Shown here: in pieces, positions 63,201-64,000 of the stretch
Numbering within the stretch: the stretch's first letter is position 1
Layout of the letters: each line of letters opens with the position of its first letter
DNA from: Geminocystis sp050753365
GTDB lineage: Bacteria > Cyanobacteriota > Cyanobacteriia > Cyanobacteriales > Cyanobacteriaceae
NCBI RefSeq assembly: GCF_050753365.1
Contig: NZ_JBLZFY010000005.1
Coordinates: 34,094 to 98,093, forward strand
Direction: 5' to 3'
DNA: 64,000 nt
The notes under the pieces: generated by a model
Databases searched by the model: none
Told to the model about the DNA's origin: nothing
What the model saw: only the letters and a program-made list of their open reading frames with translations
Program-made: the position numbers and the translations under genes

Positions 63201-63839
63201 CGCGCTTTGCAGGAATTTACTCAACTCGGCTCAGGTTATTATTTAGCTATGCGTGATATGGAAATTCGTGGAGTCGGTAGTCTGCTTGGGGCAGCGCAAT
63301 CTGGGCAAGTGGAAGCTATCGGTTTTGAAATGTACACCGAAATGTTAAAAGAGGCTATCAATGAAATTCAAGGGCTAGAAATCCCTCAAGTGGAAGACAC
63401 TCAAGTTGATTTACAACTCACGGCTTTAATCCCTAACCGCTATATCCCTGATTTAGAACAAAAAATGAATGCTTACCGCTCGATCGCAACTGTATCTAGT
63501 TATCAACAAATTAAGCAAATTGAGGCGGATTGGCAAGATAGATATGGTGATATTCCCGAACCAGCACAACAATTATTACAAGTAGCTCAGTTGAAATTAA
63601 AGGCTAGATCGATCGGTTTTTCTCGTATCAAACCAGAGGGCAAACAAAATATTGTGCTTGAAACACCTATGCAAGAACCAGCATGGCGCTTATTACAGGA
63701 GAAGTTACCTAAACACATACAAAATCGTTTTGTCTATGGCAAAAATAAGGTAATTGTCAGGGGATTAGGCGCAATGAAAGCCTCTCAGCAATTAGATAGT
63801 TTGAATAGTTGGTTTACTTATCTAGTGAAGGATGATTAA
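60201..63839 (+). CDS. mfd: Mfd, transcription-repair coupling factor
   Basis: A 1212-residue ATPase. N-terminal UvrB-homology region (FYPTTEATPYESFNGESEMIWGQMQ), an RNA polymerase-interaction domain (FIVHKYHGLGQFLELEIIEG...LKVPVDSLELVSRY), and the translocase: Walker A GDVGFGKTEVA, Walker B VVDEEQRFGV, and the C-terminal helicase half with LRGRVGRSG. It removes stalled polymerase and recruits UvrA. It is about 50 residues longer than usual because of a repeat-derived insertion at about 327-380. Confidence 0.95.
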   Translation: MFNSVIRSISKSPLTTELIDKLNSSGKLKIQGVARLPKGLVTTAIAQEQKKNLLVVCSTLEESARWMANIEVMGYKQVFFYPTTEATPYESFNGESEMIWGQMQTLSSLINQDVTNFPLAVVTTEKALQPHLPPPEVFADYCLNLSKGMTFESKNIDLTLARMGYERVNLVEVEGQWSKRGDLIDIFPVSAELPVRLEFFGDELESIREFDPVSQRSLDHIQAFNLTPTTWSTIIGQSLPSIKIIKPFISTFDQENLENDIYPEGMTRFLGLAFNGENGHVASILDYFPDNSIVALDEVEQCLAHSRIWVEQAQEKWQLMNDIISPKSSLKEENLEEIISSHSALTGEEIIPPTALKGGDNNKENSLPLKGGNNLSGLPKIHRDFSVSLGLIKYPQIYLSEIALAINEDEIPSINLSSRPLPVSPHQFAKLAEILRGKKEIFNSIDLSKYNRWLISAQPTRSVALLQEHDCTAQFISNPVDFNSIEKLQRQNISVALKYSGQAELEGFILPTFRIAIITDREFFGQHNLASPTYIRKRRQAASKQVDLDKLRPKDFIVHKYHGLGQFLELEIIEGREYLVIKYTDGLLKVPVDSLELVSRYRNTGEAPPKLNTMSGREWINTKNKAKKSIKKLAVDLVKLYAKRAELKGFAFPEDTPWQRELEDSFPYQPTPDQLKAIQDVKRDLESDRPMDRLVCGDVGFGKTEVAIRAIFKAVTAGNKQVVFIAPTTILSQQHYHTLVERFAPYPINIGLLNRFRTESEKKEIIQKLATGELDIVVGTQGVLNSKIKFKDLGLLVVDEEQRFGVNQKEKIKAMKASIDVLTLSATPIPRTLYMSISGVREMSLITTPPPSRRPIKTHIMPFNQGAIRTAIRNELDRGGQIFYVLPRIEGMEDSIKMLQAMIPSLRIAIAHGQMHQGELETTMLAFNNGEADLLVCTTIVESGLDIPRVNTIIIEDAQKFGLAQLYQLRGRVGRSGIQAHAWLLYPDKETLSDVARKRLRALQEFTQLGSGYYLAMRDMEIRGVGSLLGAAQSGQVEAIGFEMYTEMLKEAINEIQGLEIPQVEDTQVDLQLTALIPNRYIPDLEQKMNAYRSIATVSSYQQIKQIEADWQDRYGDIPEPAQQLLQVAQLKLKARSIGFSRIKPEGKQNIVLETPMQEPAWRLLQEKLPKHIQNRFVYGKNKVIVRGLGAMKASQQLDSLNSWFTYLVKDD
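61240..61335. repeat. Palindromic insertion inside mfd
   Basis: ATCCCCCCT...AGGGGGGGAT forms an inverted repeat, and TTTGAAAGGGGGG occurs twice (about 61265 and 61314). It encodes low-complexity residues (ALKGGDNN...LPLKGGNN). The same CCCCCC...AAAGGGGGG style is normally intergenic in cyanobacteria. Confidence 0.7.
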
Positions 63840-64000
63840 CAAAGATTTTTTTTGAGCTAATGCGCATAAATTAGCAAAGTTTAACTGATAAGTAAATAAC
63901 CATGAGAATTTATCCATCACAAAATTGCTACGGAATCACCTGAGTTCGATATAAAATGATGAAGATAAGAGGGGGAGGAGGGGGGAGAGGGGGAAGAGCT
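63840..64000. other. Trailing intergenic sequence
   Basis: 161 bases after mfd. The last 45 bases are purine-rich (GAGGGGGGAGAGGGGGAAGAG), like the left part of the MITE-like element. No gene is seen. Confidence 0.4.

Overview
The window is a piece of an AT-rich cyanobacterial chromosome. Oxygenic-photosynthesis genes place it: the cytochrome b6f genes petC and petA, the photosystem I factor btpA, the sulfolipid synthase sqdX, the circadian kinase sasA, hmpF, sufB, a VKOR-thioredoxin fusion and CGLD27. The core of the HIP1 octamer (CGATCG) occurs very often, mostly with A/T flanks (TCGATCGA) rather than the classical GCGATCGC. Gene content and base composition suggest a unicellular Geminocystis/Cyanobacterium-like lineage, but this is inference.

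Layout. 1-3.4 kb is a toxin-antitoxin (TA) patch around an unrecognised secreted protein. 3.4-13.8 kb holds prlC, petCA, a pentapeptide-repeat membrane protein, btpA, VKOR-DsbA, hmpF and an outer-membrane-type protein. 14-19.9 kb is accessory: a Ser/Thr kinase with TPRs, three TA loci (one with a decayed toxin), a VWA protein, and a candidate toxin/immunity pair. 20-33.5 kb has sqdX, oxidoreductases, a HAD phosphatase, a PIN TA pair, an ABC exporter, a VWA lipoprotein operon, an asparaginase, and the CGLD27-rsfS pair. 33.7-39.3 kb has a phosphoesterase, a TA locus with a frameshifted toxin, a membrane protein whose 3' end is duplicated around a brnTA cassette, and a family 2 glycosyltransferase. 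39.6-47.6 kb has sufB behind a SufR-type operator, ribBA, ald, tRNA-Asp, sasA and a DUF4912 protein. 48-52.6 kb encodes two hybrid sensor proteins; the larger carries three cyanobacteriochrome-type GAF domains. 53-63.8 kb has a copper ATPase, an FHA protein, an SbmA/BacA-type ABC transporter, a CYTH protein, tRNA-Cys, an M16 peptidase and mfd.

The most notable features are (i) a tri-GAF candidate photoreceptor, one GAF of which has the dual-cysteine DXCF signature at canonical spacing, with a second two-component protein directly downstream; (ii) nine TA-type loci in 64 kb, two with visibly broken toxins; (iii) a MITE-like element of about 234 bp with dispersed fragments; (iv) heptanucleotide tandem repeats that abut or form start and stop codons; and (v) duplications recording insertion or decay events (the brnTA flanks, the prlC-like fragments). 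Several starts were moved from upstream TTG codons to internal ATGs for family-length or context reasons, as noted per gene.
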